Assembly: GCA_033065855.1 (NCBI GenBank) | Contig: JAVXUO010003108.1 | Span: 160,264 to 224,263 of the forward strand | Direction: 5' to 3' | From: Escallonia rubra | Taxonomy: Eukaryota; Streptophyta; Magnoliopsida; Escalloniales; Escalloniaceae | Length of the DNA: 64,000 nucleotides | In this document: in pieces, positions 26,101-36,650 of the stretch | Position numbering within the stretch: the first letter of the stretch is position 1 | How the letters are laid out: the number at the start of each line of letters is the position of its first letter | The notes under the pieces: generated by a model | Seen by the model: only the letters and a program-made list of their open reading frames with translations | Databases searched by the model: none | What the model was told of the DNA's origin: nothing | Position numbers and translations under genes: made by a program

Positions 26101-27966
26101 CAAGTACAATATGACTTTTTATACAACATTGGCTTCAGTAACTCTGTATAAAAATTTGGAGTTTGTAGCATTATAGGTTGTTGTAGAGATCGATCCTCTG
26201 GCATCCCTTTCTAATTACATTGCTCAGTGACTTGGTATAAGTCACTAATCACGTACTTATTGCTGTATGTTCGCTCTTGGTAGGGCGGATAGCACAATCA
26301 ATGGTCTCAAAGAGGTTTTTTAATCCGATGTGTGTTTCTCTGTCACACATCTGTGGCCTTCCTATATGCCAATTGTGCATGTCAGAAAGATAGAAAAGTA
26401 TATACACATGGTGCACGTTAAGCTATAAGAGGATGTGTTCGCTTATATGTTGGTTTAGACACATAAAGTTGCCACTTTTATTACTCACAGGTTCTTAACA
26501 AAAGACACTAACATAATAATATATGACTCAAAATGGATGCAATTAAGCAATTATGGAACTTCTATGTAGGAAGGAAAGCAAAAGCAAGGGTTGCATCCCA
26601 CCAAAATATCATAACAATGTATATATAAACATAGAATACGGTCGCTCTTTGCATTTACCACCCCCTAATGGATCTAAAGCTAGAAAATACCTGGTAGAAT
26701 GTGAATATAACACCCCCAAGCATTCCAGTCAAATCCCTCAGAAACCACTGTAGCAGTTTTAAAAGCCAGAGTGAGTAATCAACATGATATAGAATAAATA
26801 ATCAAGAAAAAAATGGATATAAACCTTGCCTGGAACGTGGCCCCGAGTACAGTAGCCGATTTTTCACCAACTCCAATAGCACTCAAAAGAGCCTAAAACC
26901 AATAAGCATTGATCTGTTTACAATCAAGTCTTTTAAGGTGTGACAAGTTTTGAAGATAGTATATGCACCATTCATAATCCTTACTTGCGTAGAGAGCATA
27001 GTTCGTATGTAAGTAGAAAGACCCTGTAGAAAAATAGGTCAATATAGCCATACTAGTAGAAATTTTTCAAATTCATGCAGTGCTGTAAACATGAGAATTG
27101 GATGAACCTGCAATGAGTCCCATACTTGAAACGGGACATAATCTGGAGTTACACTGCTAGGAAACCCCTGCATTCATATCTTCAAGCAAATTCAACATAA
27201 AGAAAACTGAAAAGGAAATCAAGAGCAGATATCTCAACGACTGACTGGTAAATGTTACTTTGTCCTCCATTTCAAGCTCTCGTTTCTCTGTTCTTAGTTC
27301 TTACCTTTCACTTTCCAGTTCCTAAGAATTTTGCCATGTCATCAATGTCAAAGGTAATAAGAGCTACCTAGCTGAGTACAGACAACGCTAAGCATGACAA
27401 CATTGTTTGATATATTCTCTAACTGCTGAAGTTTTCAGAGCAACAAGTAACTTAACATGGCTTGAGCACAGCCCTGGCGCACTTTGCCTGCACTCAAGCT
27501 AAGGTGGCATGCGCTTATTAGTTGTAATGAGCACAGTGACATGGGAGAGCCTTTTCACCTGACAATTCCCCAAAAATTTAATTTTTCCATCGTAAATTAC
27601 ATTGAAACAAGTGCCATTTCATCAACGTATTTCATGAAAATAAAACGAGAATAAAATCCAAATATCGAAATTGAAAGTATCCATACGAAATTGACAAACT
27701 TTGGCTTCTTCTTCTTTTTTTTTTTCCTTTTTCCTTTTAAGATATCATATTGTTTAAAGGAATGTGTAGGGGAATAAAGGGCTTGCCTCGGGTACGAATG
27801 CTTCGAGAATCCGCTGTGAGAACCGGCGGAAACGGCTACCGGATCGTCGGATGGAGAGAGAAGAAGGTGAGGCAACTACGGTGGCGGTCTTTGAGAGCTT
27901 AGACGACGACGTTCCGCTCCATTCTTCCAAAACGACCCGCGTGGTGCCGTCGCGGGTTACTTCCAT
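17181..27966 (-). CDS. RUS3: RUS3: root UVB sensitive 3 (DUF647) protein
   Basis: Plant RUS/DUF647 protein; RUS1 and RUS2 act in UV-B sensing and early seedling growth, RUS3 is little studied. Exons in gene order: 27787-27966, 27108-27167, 26985-27023, 26830-26892, 26691-26747, 24716-24779, 24413-24496, 22679-22761, 22466-22595, 22263-22355, a probable 11-nt micro-exon 21698-21708, 21489-21610, 21152-21192, 20875-21062 and 17181-17279. They sum to 1314 nt, 437 aa, against about 440 in Arabidopsis RUS3. Diagnostic stretches: VTPDYVPFQVWDSLQGLSTY, EKSATVLGATFQWFLRD, GVASGATRAALTQHFALQNN and the C-terminal WKTERLLSPSIKWRANW. Start ATG is the first Met in the open frame. Introns 1 and 4 use GC donors (AG|GCAAG). 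The terminal exon is separated by a 3.6 kb intron holding transposons. The micro-exon is the least certain part. Confidence 0.92.
17491..17570. repeat. Two-unit 40-bp tandem repeat
   Basis: Two adjacent 40-bp units (17491-17530 and 17531-17570), each starting TAGGT and ending GCATAGGT with a shared GCAGATATCATCA core. They differ at a few positions. They lie inside the last intron of RUS3. Confidence 0.85.
19198..19495. mobile_element. Possible solo LTR fossil
   Basis: A 298-bp segment begins TGTTAAG and ends TTAACA, so the ends are inverted TG...CA. Near its start is the CCACATTGGACAAG motif common in plant LTRs, and near its end a GGGGAGGAGGTG stretch. No coding region accompanies it and flanking 5-bp duplications do not match, so this is a tentative solo LTR of unknown lineage. 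Confidence 0.38.
19629..20472. mobile_element. Foldback MULE-like element in RUS3 last intron
   Basis: About 844 bp. The first ~200 bp reappear as the reverse complement of the last ~200 bp with moderate divergence. Matching blocks include ATGCATTTTATC / ATGCATCTTATC, TTGCCAAACCGCCC-type segments, a GCCCCTGCCCCT block and GGGAAGTTCCCT-type segments. The middle continues the symmetry: CA-rich on the left (CACACACA), TG-rich on the right (TGTGTGTG), then a G tract of about 20 bases near 20190-20210. The whole element could fold into one long imperfect hairpin. It has no transposase. Flanks are TA-rich, so a 9-bp target duplication cannot be settled. Confidence 0.7.
25440..25990 (-). mobile_element. 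RTE-type LINE remnant
   Basis: On the minus strand the sequence reads MLYGSECWKLRN, later VGMRTSRWMWSDTRRD and IRNDNICKKVG. This corresponds to the C-terminal part of plant RTE reverse transcriptases (LYG.ECW ... MRMLRWMCG.TR.D.IRN). More upstream coding (about 25800-25990) is only recognisable in pieces, with several frameshifts. It is a decayed fragment in an intron of RUS3 and has the same orientation as the host gene. Confidence 0.7.
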
Positions 27967-28156
27967 GGATGTCTTGACTTCGGAGCTCGAGCCGTTCGAC
28001 TGTAATAGCTCCACTAGTGTATGGTGTCTGAAGTATAATTTTGTATTGGATAATCCCTTAATTTACCCCTTTACTTTGTTCTTCTGAACCTTAAGAATTT
28101 CAAGGTCTTACCATCAATTTATGACCAAGGCTCCAAAATAGATGTCTAGGTAAAAA

Positions 28157-28963
28157 TCTAATTATATAGATGAATCGGTCATCGTTAACTTGTCACTCTC
28201 TTAACTCGTCATCTGAATTTTTTTCTTTTATTTTTTTAAAACATTTTAAATTTTGCTTACATTTATAATAATAATTTTGGATTTCTTTCTCTCTTATTCA
28301 ATTTGATTTGAATCTCTTTTTACTATTTAAAATTCAACCAATTATATAAATTTTATATTTTTATCTCTTCTCTGTCAACGTGACCCGCTCAAAAAAATTA
28401 TTTACATCTTTGCAATTAAATTAATTCCTATATTTTGCCAAAAGTAATTCTCTATATATTCCTTTTAATCTTAAATTTGTTTCATTGTTTAGAGAAACTC
28501 AATATTCTGCATCATTTTTTCTCTCTAACTATCATAATCTCCTTTATTTTATTTCATCACAAGTTAATGTATATAGTTTACTCTTCCGTTATATTTTTAA
28601 TCATTTATTATGTATCTGTACTCTTTTCTTGGTGGTCTTGAGTAATACAAACATCAATACACGGGTTATTGTTATTAGTATTATCACTACAATTGCTATT
28701 AGTTAGAAAATACTATTCTATAATTTCATATACTATTTTTCATCTTCATTTGTTGCTAGAAACTAACAATTTTTACTCAAGTTTATTTTTAACGACAAAA
28801 ATTTATCGGACAACTTATTTAAAAAAGTTAAAATAAATTTTAATTCTTCTTGTTACTACCAATTTTGTTATTGTTATTAGACATACAAGTACGAGATCTC
28901 GATCTCTCAATAAGTATTTTGATAGTTGTTACTCCCGTGTGCAACGCACGGGATCAAAACTAG
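28157..28963 (+). mobile_element. Non-autonomous Helitron, 807 bp
   Basis: Begins TCTAATTATATAGATG and ends ACTAG, preceded by a 3' hairpin with stem CCCGTG / CACGGG (28934-28952). It sits between A (28156) and T (28964), the insertion site Helitrons use, with no target duplication. The duplicated copy B keeps the empty site: GAAA directly followed by TCAAGAATAA at 31366/31367, while copy A has TCAAGAATAA immediately after the CTAG end. The interior is AT-rich with no Rep/helicase, so it is non-autonomous. Confidence 0.85.
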
Positions 28964-29475
28964 TCAAGAATAATGGTTCGATGTTTTGCATAGATGCATA
29001 ATTGATCCTCAAATATATTCTCTTCTTTGGGAGTCCAAAATGAATCAACATTTTATGATATAGTAGTTAGTTGTATACGAAACACTTTAAATTAAAAACG
29101 ATTCTAGATTACTGATTACGTTAGTAGTAGAAGAGAATCGGGAGCGAGAACCGTATGAATCAAATAGTGTAATGATTCGCATGGTTCTCATCCTTTTTTA
29201 TCAAGTACTTTTAATTTCTCATTTTCTTTATTCCCATCCAGATAAACTTATGAATGGTAATAAAAGACCGATTTTTCCGATGAGACCTAATTTCCGTTTA
29301 TGACATGACATCGAATTTCTCATTTCCTCATTAAGTATAATCTAAAAGAGAAGAGTAGGCAGCTTCCGATGAAGCTTGATTTGGACTCTCTAGTTTACCA
29401 TATGATCACTCCTTCAACTTGAATAGTTAGTAATATTAGAGTCGAGGTTCCATTTGGTTAACAAGGTCAATCTTT

Positions 29476-30840
29476 TTTTTTTTTTTGTTAATAAGAGAGT
29501 GACATAAAACGAAAATATTAGACTTTTTACAGACATAGACTAATATCCATTGAGTCATGACATCCCCATGACATATGAAAATACACAAGATTACAAGCAT
29601 ACCATCATATTTACATTGCTCAAAACAAAAACAGGTAAAACCAAAAGACTAGGCAGACAAAAGAGTTTTACTTAACCCGTCAGTGCGGTTCTTGTATTTG
29701 AGTGTGGCACATGGACGACAAAAGAGTACGAGCTTCATGTAAAAAATCAGCAGCCACATTTTGTACAGCAAAAGAGTGGAAGTATGTCAAAATAGAGCAA
29801 AAGTCGTACATGATTGGTGCCACTATGTCCAGGATGTCAGCATCATCAGAGAGCTGCGAAAGAAGAAAAGTAGAATTTGTCAACATAATTGAATGATGAA
29901 ATCCCTTCTTTATAGCCAGGTGGCTGCTAGTAATAGGCCTCGTCCATAAGCTGTGTAAATATCATATGAGGGAAAAGAAAACGTAGTTGCATCACGTCTA
30001 TGCATATGTGTGTCGAAATAGACAATTCCAAAACCAGCTGTAAGAGAAGATGGGTTTTGAGAAACATGGATGGCTAGGGAAACATTTATAGGATTTAGGC
30101 ATTGACAGGTTTTATTGGTGAGAGAAAAGGGTGATAAATGGGATTGGGGGGGAGAATGAAATAAAGGAGTAGTTGACACTAAAGTTCCATTTCCATAATC
30201 TCTTATGGGTTGGCAATTTGGTTGTGGGAGATTTCTAGGTTGTGAGGGTAGGGTAATGGTATAGGATATAATGTTGGACACGGATTGTTTTATCCGTTGG
30301 ATGATGACTAAAGGGTTAAAAGAGACTTGTCGGGAAATGAAGTTATTCCGGTGGATCCAAATGAACCATAAGGTAGTAAAAATATAAAGACGAGCGATGA
30401 TGAGCTTATGGTTATGTAAGGGACTTTTCATCCAAGTAAGAAGCCATTCGGGAATGGAGCCATGGATTGTGTCTATTTTAATTCCAATGGGCAGACCATA
30501 CCAAATAGGTCTAATTAAACGACAACGAAGGAAAAGATGGTCACTAGTCTCCGGGGTAGCTCCACACATGGGGCATGAATCTATCCGTGTGATCAATAAG
30601 CGAGAAAATCTGGTTTTGAGTGGAAGGCGGTCCCAGAATAACTGCCAAGTGAGAAATTTCATCTTTAGCGGAAGAGGTAGAGTCCACAGATTTGTCCAAT
30701 CCTTAGGGGTATATCGTAGTGAGAAAGAAGGATGAGTGATATTGCTTTGTATTTCAGAGAGCCGATTCTGATATAACATATGGTAGGCAGAGGAAACCGT
30801 GAAGTCCCCATTCGTTGTGTGTCCCCATACTTGCAGATCC
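29476..30840 (-). mobile_element. 5'-truncated L1-type LINE with TSD
   Basis: Minus-strand L1 fragment whose tail is the T run at the low-coordinate end. It encodes the C-terminal part of an ORF2 product in the frame 29910-30779. A zinc-binding RT domain is seen (FLTWQLFWDRLPLKTRF, then CPMCGATPETSDHLFLRC, a C-x2-C-x7-H-x4-C pattern), followed by RNase H-like sequence (AGFGIVYFDTHMHRRD). Target duplications TCAATCTTT lie at 29467-29475 and 30841-30849. Copy B of the duplication has the unoccupied site near 31922. The RT palm domain is absent because of 5' truncation. Confidence 0.88.
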
Positions 30841-31178
30841 TCAATCTTTAAAGAATTAATAATTAGAAAATTTCAATAATCCTAGACTAAGGCATAAAAT
30901 AAGTCCAAACATTTGAATTTTCTAAACAGCGCAATGTTCAAAGGGTATCTAATTATGATTTATTTTTCCATCAACCATATCTAATCTAATGCTATATCAA
31001 TCAAACACGTGTATATAGAGCATTACTTACATTTGAATTCTAGAATATTGAAACATTCTCATAATAACACTACTATAAACAGTCTTGTTCGGCGTGTTCA
31101 AAAATGGCTTTATGCATGGTTTAAAATTTTGACATAAAAGTTTGTTCCCCTTAACTTTGTTCTTCTAAACCTTATTTT

Positions 31179-32220
31179 GTATGGTGTCTGAAGTATAATT
31201 TTGTATGGTGTCTGAAGTATAATTTTGTATCGGAGTAATCCCTAAATTTGCCCCTCAACTTTGTTCCCCTTAACTTTGTTCTTCTAAACCTTAAGAATTT
31301 CGAGGTCTTACCATCAATTTATGACCAAGGCTTCAAAATAGAAGTCTGGGACGATAACGATAGAAATCAAGAATAAAGCTACAGTGTTTTGCATAGATGC
31401 ATAATTAATCCTCAAATATATTCTCTTCTTTTGGAGTCCAAAAGTATTTTATGATATAGTTAGTGGGGTACAAGACATTTTAAGTTAAAAATGATTCTGG
31501 ATTACCGATTACACTAGCGGTAGAAGAGAATCGGGAGCGAGAACCGTGTGAATCGAGTAGCGTAGTGATTCGCATGGTTCTCATCTTTTTTTATCAAGTA
31601 CTTTTATATATTCTCTTCTTTTGGAGTCCGAAAGTATTTTCTTCTTTTGGAGTCCGAAAGTATTTCTCATTTTCTTGATTCCCATCCAGATAAACTTATG
31701 AACGCTAGTGAAACACCAATTTTCTGTCGAGACCTAATTTCCATTTATGACATGACATCGAATTTCCCATCTCTTCTATAAGTATAATCTTTAAGCGTAA
31801 AAGAGAAGGGCCGACAGCTTCAGATGAAACTTGATTTGGACTCTTTAGTTTAACATAAGATCACTCCTTCAACTTGAATAGTCAGTAATGTTGGAGTCAA
31901 GGTTCAATTTGGTTAACAAAGTCAATCTTGAAAGAATTAGTAAGTAGTAAATTTCAATAATCCTAGACTAAGGCATAAAATAAGTCCAAACATTTGAATC
32001 ATTTAGACAACGCAATGTTCAGAGGGTATCTAATTATGATTTATTTTTCTATCAACTATATCTAATCTAATGATATATCAATCGGACACGTGTATATAGA
32101 GCATTACTTACATTTGAATTCTAGAACATTGAAACATTCTCATAATAACACTACTCTAAACAGTCTTGTTCATCGCGTTCAAAAAGGGCTTAATACATGG
32201 TTTAAAATTTTGTCATAAAA
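31179..32220. repeat. Tandem segmental duplication, copy B
   Basis: Uninterrupted partner of copy A. It contains small local repeats of its own: the GTATGGTGTCTGAAGTATAA block twice (31179 and 31204), a TTTGTTCCCCTTAACTTTG block at 31141 and again at 31261, and a TTTTGGAGTCCGAAAGTATT-type block repeated near 31617-31665. No gene is seen in it. Confidence 0.85.
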
Positions 32221-32444
32221 CTTTTTAAAAGCTAAAAAGAAATTCCAATTCAAAGGTTCCCAACAGAAATGTGCAACTAGTTTTACTTTTATTATTCTTT
32301 TTCGAACAGTGTAGACGAGTCGCAACACAGTCAAAATGATAAAAAAAAATTTGTCGAAACTATCAATATCAATATAATATAATACTAATGATTTAACTAA
32401 TAAAAAAGAAAAATAGAAAAGGCAAGACGAAAAAATTCAAGATC

Positions 32445-32468
32445 CGCTAGAAGGAGGGCTTGAACCTC

Positions 32469-32501
<33 letters not shown>

Positions 32502-32518
32502 AACTGAGCTATTCCAGC
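32445..32518 (-). tRNA. trnN-GUU: tRNA-Asn (GTT)
   Basis: 74-nt nuclear tRNA. The acceptor stem pairs GCTGGAA with TTCTAGC with discriminator G. The D arm is AGCTCAGTTGGTTAGAGC, the anticodon loop CTGTTAA has anticodon GTT (bases 32482-32484 on the plus strand), and the T arm is GGAGG TTCAAGC CCTCC. No intron and no encoded CCA, as expected for a eukaryotic nuclear gene. It is divergent from the PPR gene, whose start codon is only about 120 bp away. Internal A and B boxes (TAGCTCAGTTGG and GGTTCAAGCC) look intact, so it is probably functional. Confidence 0.96.
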
Positions 32519-32636
32519 TTCTACTGCTACGATTACCTTCCTAAGTCTCTTTCTCTGCTTTCTACATTCATACACAGCAAAATTCTGGACTCAGAGGAGA
32601 CGGAGAAGCTGTGCATCTCTCCACGGTGGAGAAAGA

Positions 32637-34607
32637 ATGTGGAGAAGAGCCATCTCTTCGATCCCATGCAGACACTTCTCAGCCCAACCTGAAATCTCAA
32701 CTCTTTACTCATTCCTTCAGCCCTCCATTTTTGCCTTAAAAAGGCCCCAACCAGAATCACAATCCACAGACTCATCAAAACCCCAACAGCTCACCCCACA
32801 AACCCTTACACCGGACCGCCAAACCCTTCTTGAATCCACCCTCCGGACCTCTCTCACCACCAACAACACTGATGAGGCATGGAAGTCTTTCAAGACCCTC
32901 ACCAGCTGCTCATCATTCCCAAGTAAGCCACTCACAAACTCCCTCATAACCCACTTGTCCCAGATCAGTGACACCCACAATCTCAAAAGGGCTTTTGCAA
33001 CTGTGGTTTTTTTGTTAGAGAAGAACCCAAAATTGTTAGAATGTGAAACTGTTGAGACCCTATTGAATTGTATGAAAGTTGCCAATAGCGGTGCACCCGC
33101 GTTTGCATTGGTTAAGTGTATGTTCAAGAATAGGTATTTTGTGCCTTTTAGTACGTGGGGGAATGTTCTTGTCGATATTAGTAGGAAAAATGGTAGCTTT
33201 GTGGCGTTCTTGCGAGTTTTTAGTGAGAATTGTAGGGTTGTTATGGACGAGAAGCTGGATTTTATGAAGCCTGATTTGGTCGCTTGTAATGCTGCGTTGC
33301 AGGGTTGTTGTCGTGATCTTGAGTCCGTGACTGAGGCCGAAATTGTGGTTGAAACAATGTCGGTTTTGGGTATTCGGCCAGATGAATCGAGTTTTGGGTG
33401 CTTGGCTTATTTGTATGCGTTAAAGGGGCTTGAGGAAAAGATAAGTGAATTAAAAGGTTTGATGAAGGGGTTCGGGCTTTCTGACAGAACAACATTTGTT
33501 TGTAATTTGATTAGTGGGTATGTGAAGTCGGGGAGTTTGGAATCTGTTTCGGGTTCTATTCTCGGCAGTCTAGGAGAAGGGGATGGACAACAGTCAAACT
33601 TTAGTCAAGAAACTTATAGTGAAGTAGTGGAAGGGTTTCTTCAGAATGGCAATATCAAGGATTTAACAAATTTGATAATTGAAGCACAAAAGCTAGAGCC
33701 GCCATCTTTAATGGTTGATAAATCTGTTGGATATGGTATTATCAACGCGTGTGTTAGTCTCGGGTTATTGGATAAGGCACATAGCATTCTTGATGAAATG
33801 AATGCTCAAGGAGGTTTTATAGGGCTTGGGGTCTACGTGTCTATCTTGAAGGCTTACTGTAAAGAACAACGGACTGCTGAAGCTGCACAGATGGTGACGG
33901 AAATAAGTAGTTCTGGACTTCAGTTGGATGTCAGTAGCTATGATTCTCTAATAGAAGCATCAATGTCGAGCCAAGATTTCCAATCAGCATTTTCTTTGTT
34001 TAGGGACATGAGAGAAGCAAGAGTTCCTGAGTTGATGGGAAGTTATTTGACGATAATGACAGGTTTAACGGAAAACCATCGGCCTGAGCTTATGGCAGCG
34101 TTTTTGGATGAGGTTGTTGAGGACCCTCGAATAGAGGTCAGTACCCATGACTGGAATTCAATTATTCATGCGTTTTGTAAGGCTGGGCGTTTAGAAGATG
34201 CAAGGAGGACATTCAGAAGGATGACTTTCCTTCAGTTTGAACCAAACGAGCAAACATATCTGTCCCTTATCAATGGGTATGCGACTGCAGAGAAATATTT
34301 CAGTGTTTTGATGCTCTGGAATGAAGTAAAGAGAAGGGTTTCAGCTGATGGAGATAAGAAGTTCAAATTAGATCATAGCTTGGTTGATGCTTTTCTTTAC
34401 GCTCTGGTTAAGGGGGGTTTCTTTGATGCTGTGATGCACGTTGTGGAGAAATCTCAAGAGATGAGGATCTTTGTTGATAAGTGGAGATACAAACAAGCAT
34501 TCATGGAGAACCATAAGAAGCTCAGAGTGTCAAAGCTGAGAAAGAGAAACACCAGGAAAATGGAAGCCCTTATTGCTTTTAAGAATTGGGCTGGTCTAAG
34601 TTCCTGA
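32637..34607 (+). CDS. P-class pentatricopeptide repeat protein (At1g69290-like)
   Basis: Intronless 656-residue PPR protein, the usual structure for this family. Such proteins bind organelle RNA through tandem ~35-residue helical hairpins. The N-terminus (MWRRAISSIPCRHFSAQP) is rich in Arg, Ser and Ala without acidic residues and looks like a mitochondrial presequence. PPR-type motifs are seen in order, for example PDLVACNAALQGCCRD, TFVCNLISGYVKSGSLES, GYGIINACVSLGLLDKAH, VSSYDSLIEASMSSQDFQSA, DWNSIIHAFCKAGRLEDARR and TYLSLINGYATAEKY. No E, DYW or SMR domain follows, so P class. The basic tail (KLRKRNTRK) is typical of this subgroup. Start chosen as the first ATG giving the presequence. The target RNA is not predictable by eye. 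Confidence 0.92.
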   Translation: MWRRAISSIPCRHFSAQPEISTLYSFLQPSIFALKRPQPESQSTDSSKPQQLTPQTLTPDRQTLLESTLRTSLTTNNTDEAWKSFKTLTSCSSFPSKPLTNSLITHLSQISDTHNLKRAFATVVFLLEKNPKLLECETVETLLNCMKVANSGAPAFALVKCMFKNRYFVPFSTWGNVLVDISRKNGSFVAFLRVFSENCRVVMDEKLDFMKPDLVACNAALQGCCRDLESVTEAEIVVETMSVLGIRPDESSFGCLAYLYALKGLEEKISELKGLMKGFGLSDRTTFVCNLISGYVKSGSLESVSGSILGSLGEGDGQQSNFSQETYSEVVEGFLQNGNIKDLTNLIIEAQKLEPPSLMVDKSVGYGIINACVSLGLLDKAHSILDEMNAQGGFIGLGVYVSILKAYCKEQRTAEAAQMVTEISSSGLQLDVSSYDSLIEASMSSQDFQSAFSLFRDMREARVPELMGSYLTIMTGLTENHRPELMAAFLDEVVEDPRIEVSTHDWNSIIHAFCKAGRLEDARRTFRRMTFLQFEPNEQTYLSLINGYATAEKYFSVLMLWNEVKRRVSADGDKKFKLDHSLVDAFLYALVKGGFFDAVMHVVEKSQEMRIFVDKWRYKQAFMENHKKLRVSKLRKRNTRKMEALIAFKNWAGLSS

Positions 34608-36650
34608 TTGACCCTGCATCTGTCTGCTGTGATTTATATTCTCAGGCTTCAGGTCACATGACAGAGCTCGGGGTCTACAGGGCAGAACTTCCACATGGAA
34701 GTTGAGGAACACTGGTGGTATCAGGAACTAGGCACATCACGGTGCAAGTACTTCAGAAGCACCCAGTTCTAACATCATATGACTGCGTTTCTTTTCTGCT
34801 ACATAAATTAGTGTACCAATGGAATTTTAAACCGAGATGTAAGGAAAGTACGACAATCATTTTCTTCATGGAACAGGAATAATATGTTATATCTTTTACT
34901 TTAAATTCTTTAGCCACTTGGATACACGTTATTGGGCTTTGTTGAGTTGTTGAACTTTAGAGACCAGAGAAGTAAAGTAAAAGAATTCATTCTGCGAAGA
35001 GTTGTGATAACACAACACTTGATAGGCTCCTTGTTCAATTGGATTTCCAGAGTTCTCAGAGATTAGAGAAAACCATGGATATGCAGGTATTTGCTTGTCT
35101 TGTGTGTAACAATGACTGCAGCTGAATTCGTATGTTGTAATAATAAGAGGAAATACCTTCTTCGGTCAGAAATAAAGGCACAAGAGGTCACCATTTTCGC
35201 TCATGCTGCTCTCTTTGGATTTTATTTATTTCTTATCTTACTCGTCCTTAGGTGGGGGTGACGGGAATATATAATAAAATGGTTTGTATTTCGTATTGAT
35301 CCCTATTTACAACTCTGACACGGTTATGCAATTGAAGAATTTTTTTTAGCAACCCATTTACAGCATTTCCACATTCTGGAATGATCAAGCAGAAAAACGT
35401 TGAGTTTCGATCATTTTTGCTAGTCTGATGGGTAACTCTTCTACTTGTTTCTCTAGTTTTCTTTTGATTAGTTAAGTTTCTTTCCCAAATTGTTAGCCTG
35501 ACCGCTTATGTTTGTGTAGTGGAATGGAAGTGTAGCACGTCTTGGAACATGCATATTGAAACATAAATAATTGGGCTATTTGCATATTCCTTTTGGTAAA
35601 TATAGTGGCATCTTAGTCTGAATCATGGATATTAGCCAAGTATGATCCTTTCATCTGATTTGCATATGAATGATTTATCCTCAACCAAAAGACACATGTC
35701 AATAGCGCGTACCATCTCATTGCATTACTATCCACCCTGAATTTGATCCTGTGGTTATGTCTTTTTTTGTGGACTGTTCTTCAGTTTCCCTTTGCCTGTT
35801 CTGCGGATATGGCCGACAGAAGCTACTGTTAATGTGACTAAAAACTCAGTTTCCTTGCACCCCATGTTTCATTATTGAAGATCTTAGATGCCATTTGGGG
35901 CTGTCTCTTGCCGTTGTTTGGTTGTCTTATGCCAAGTGATGGGGGTTATGTAGGAAGGATGCAGAGTCTTTTCTACAACCAGTGAACATGCAAGCCCAGC
36001 CCCATTCGGTTTTTGAGGGCTCAATACATTCGATTTAGGTTAGATATGCATTTTTTTGGGGAAAGAGTTACTGTCATTGTTTTAAAAATTTGATCAATTA
36101 GTTAGCTATCGTCTATTGGCCATCAAAGCTTATTCTCAATATGGAGAAATCCAAAGCCTTAGAAAAATTCCTCGTGTGCATTGCCGTGTTGGTAAGTTTT
36201 TCTATCTCTACTCACTAACATCCCTTTCCTTCTCTTCTACTGATTTTATCTTACCTTACATCAATGTTTGGTTGAATTTTTAGATTGGTTTTTTAACACA
36301 AAATTCTAGGTATTTCTTAAAGGGACAGATCTTGTTTATTGCTACTATTTTTGGGTAGGATATTTAGAACTGAATGCTAGAGTTTTCACGAATCAACTTC
36401 GGAAGAAAGTAAGCGAAAGTTAGAATACCATATAAATTTGCATTTCATTGGTCTGTATGACCATTCTAAGTCTCCATAAGTTGTCTTAGTGCTTCTTAGA
36501 ACTAATGATGAAGGTAGGCTCTACTTTTTAGGAATGGTTGAAAATGATCACCTCCACCGAAAAGAACATTTCCCTCCTGCTGCTTTTCAAATATCTATCA
36601 TTTGCTTCACATTTCATGTCTTTACCATTCTTTCTTCCAGGCCTTCATCA
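34608..36650. other. Spacer between PPR and GUB_WAK genes
   Basis: The first few hundred bases are probably the PPR 3' untranslated region. Beyond that I see no gene, RNA or clear repeat. The 5' untranslated region of the next gene should lie just above 36650; an acceptor-like TTTCTTCCAG at 36631-36640 suggests it may contain an intron. Confidence 0.4.

Larger units (their letters stand above)
28019..31140. repeat. Tandem segmental duplication, copy A (interrupted)
   Basis: Starts about 50 bp upstream of the RUS3 start codon with GTATGGTGTCTGAAGTATAA and matches copy B (31179-32220) in order across three blocks: 28019-28156, 28964-29475 and 30841-31140. The gaps are a Helitron and an L1 fragment. 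With these removed copy A is about 0.94 kb, close to copy B. Apart from the insertions I see no gene in this 3.1 kb. Confidence 0.85.

Noticed and set aside
30397-30735. 112-codon plus-strand frame
   Set aside because: Antisense shadow of the L1 zinc-binding RT and RNase H frame.
32717-33127. 136-codon minus-strand frame
   Set aside because: Antisense shadow of the PPR gene, without start context or family resemblance.
36489-36650. In-frame N-terminal extension of the GUB_WAK protein
   Set aside because: It would place about 54 residues before a clear signal peptide, and an acceptor-like site just before 36641 suggests this stretch is intron or leader.
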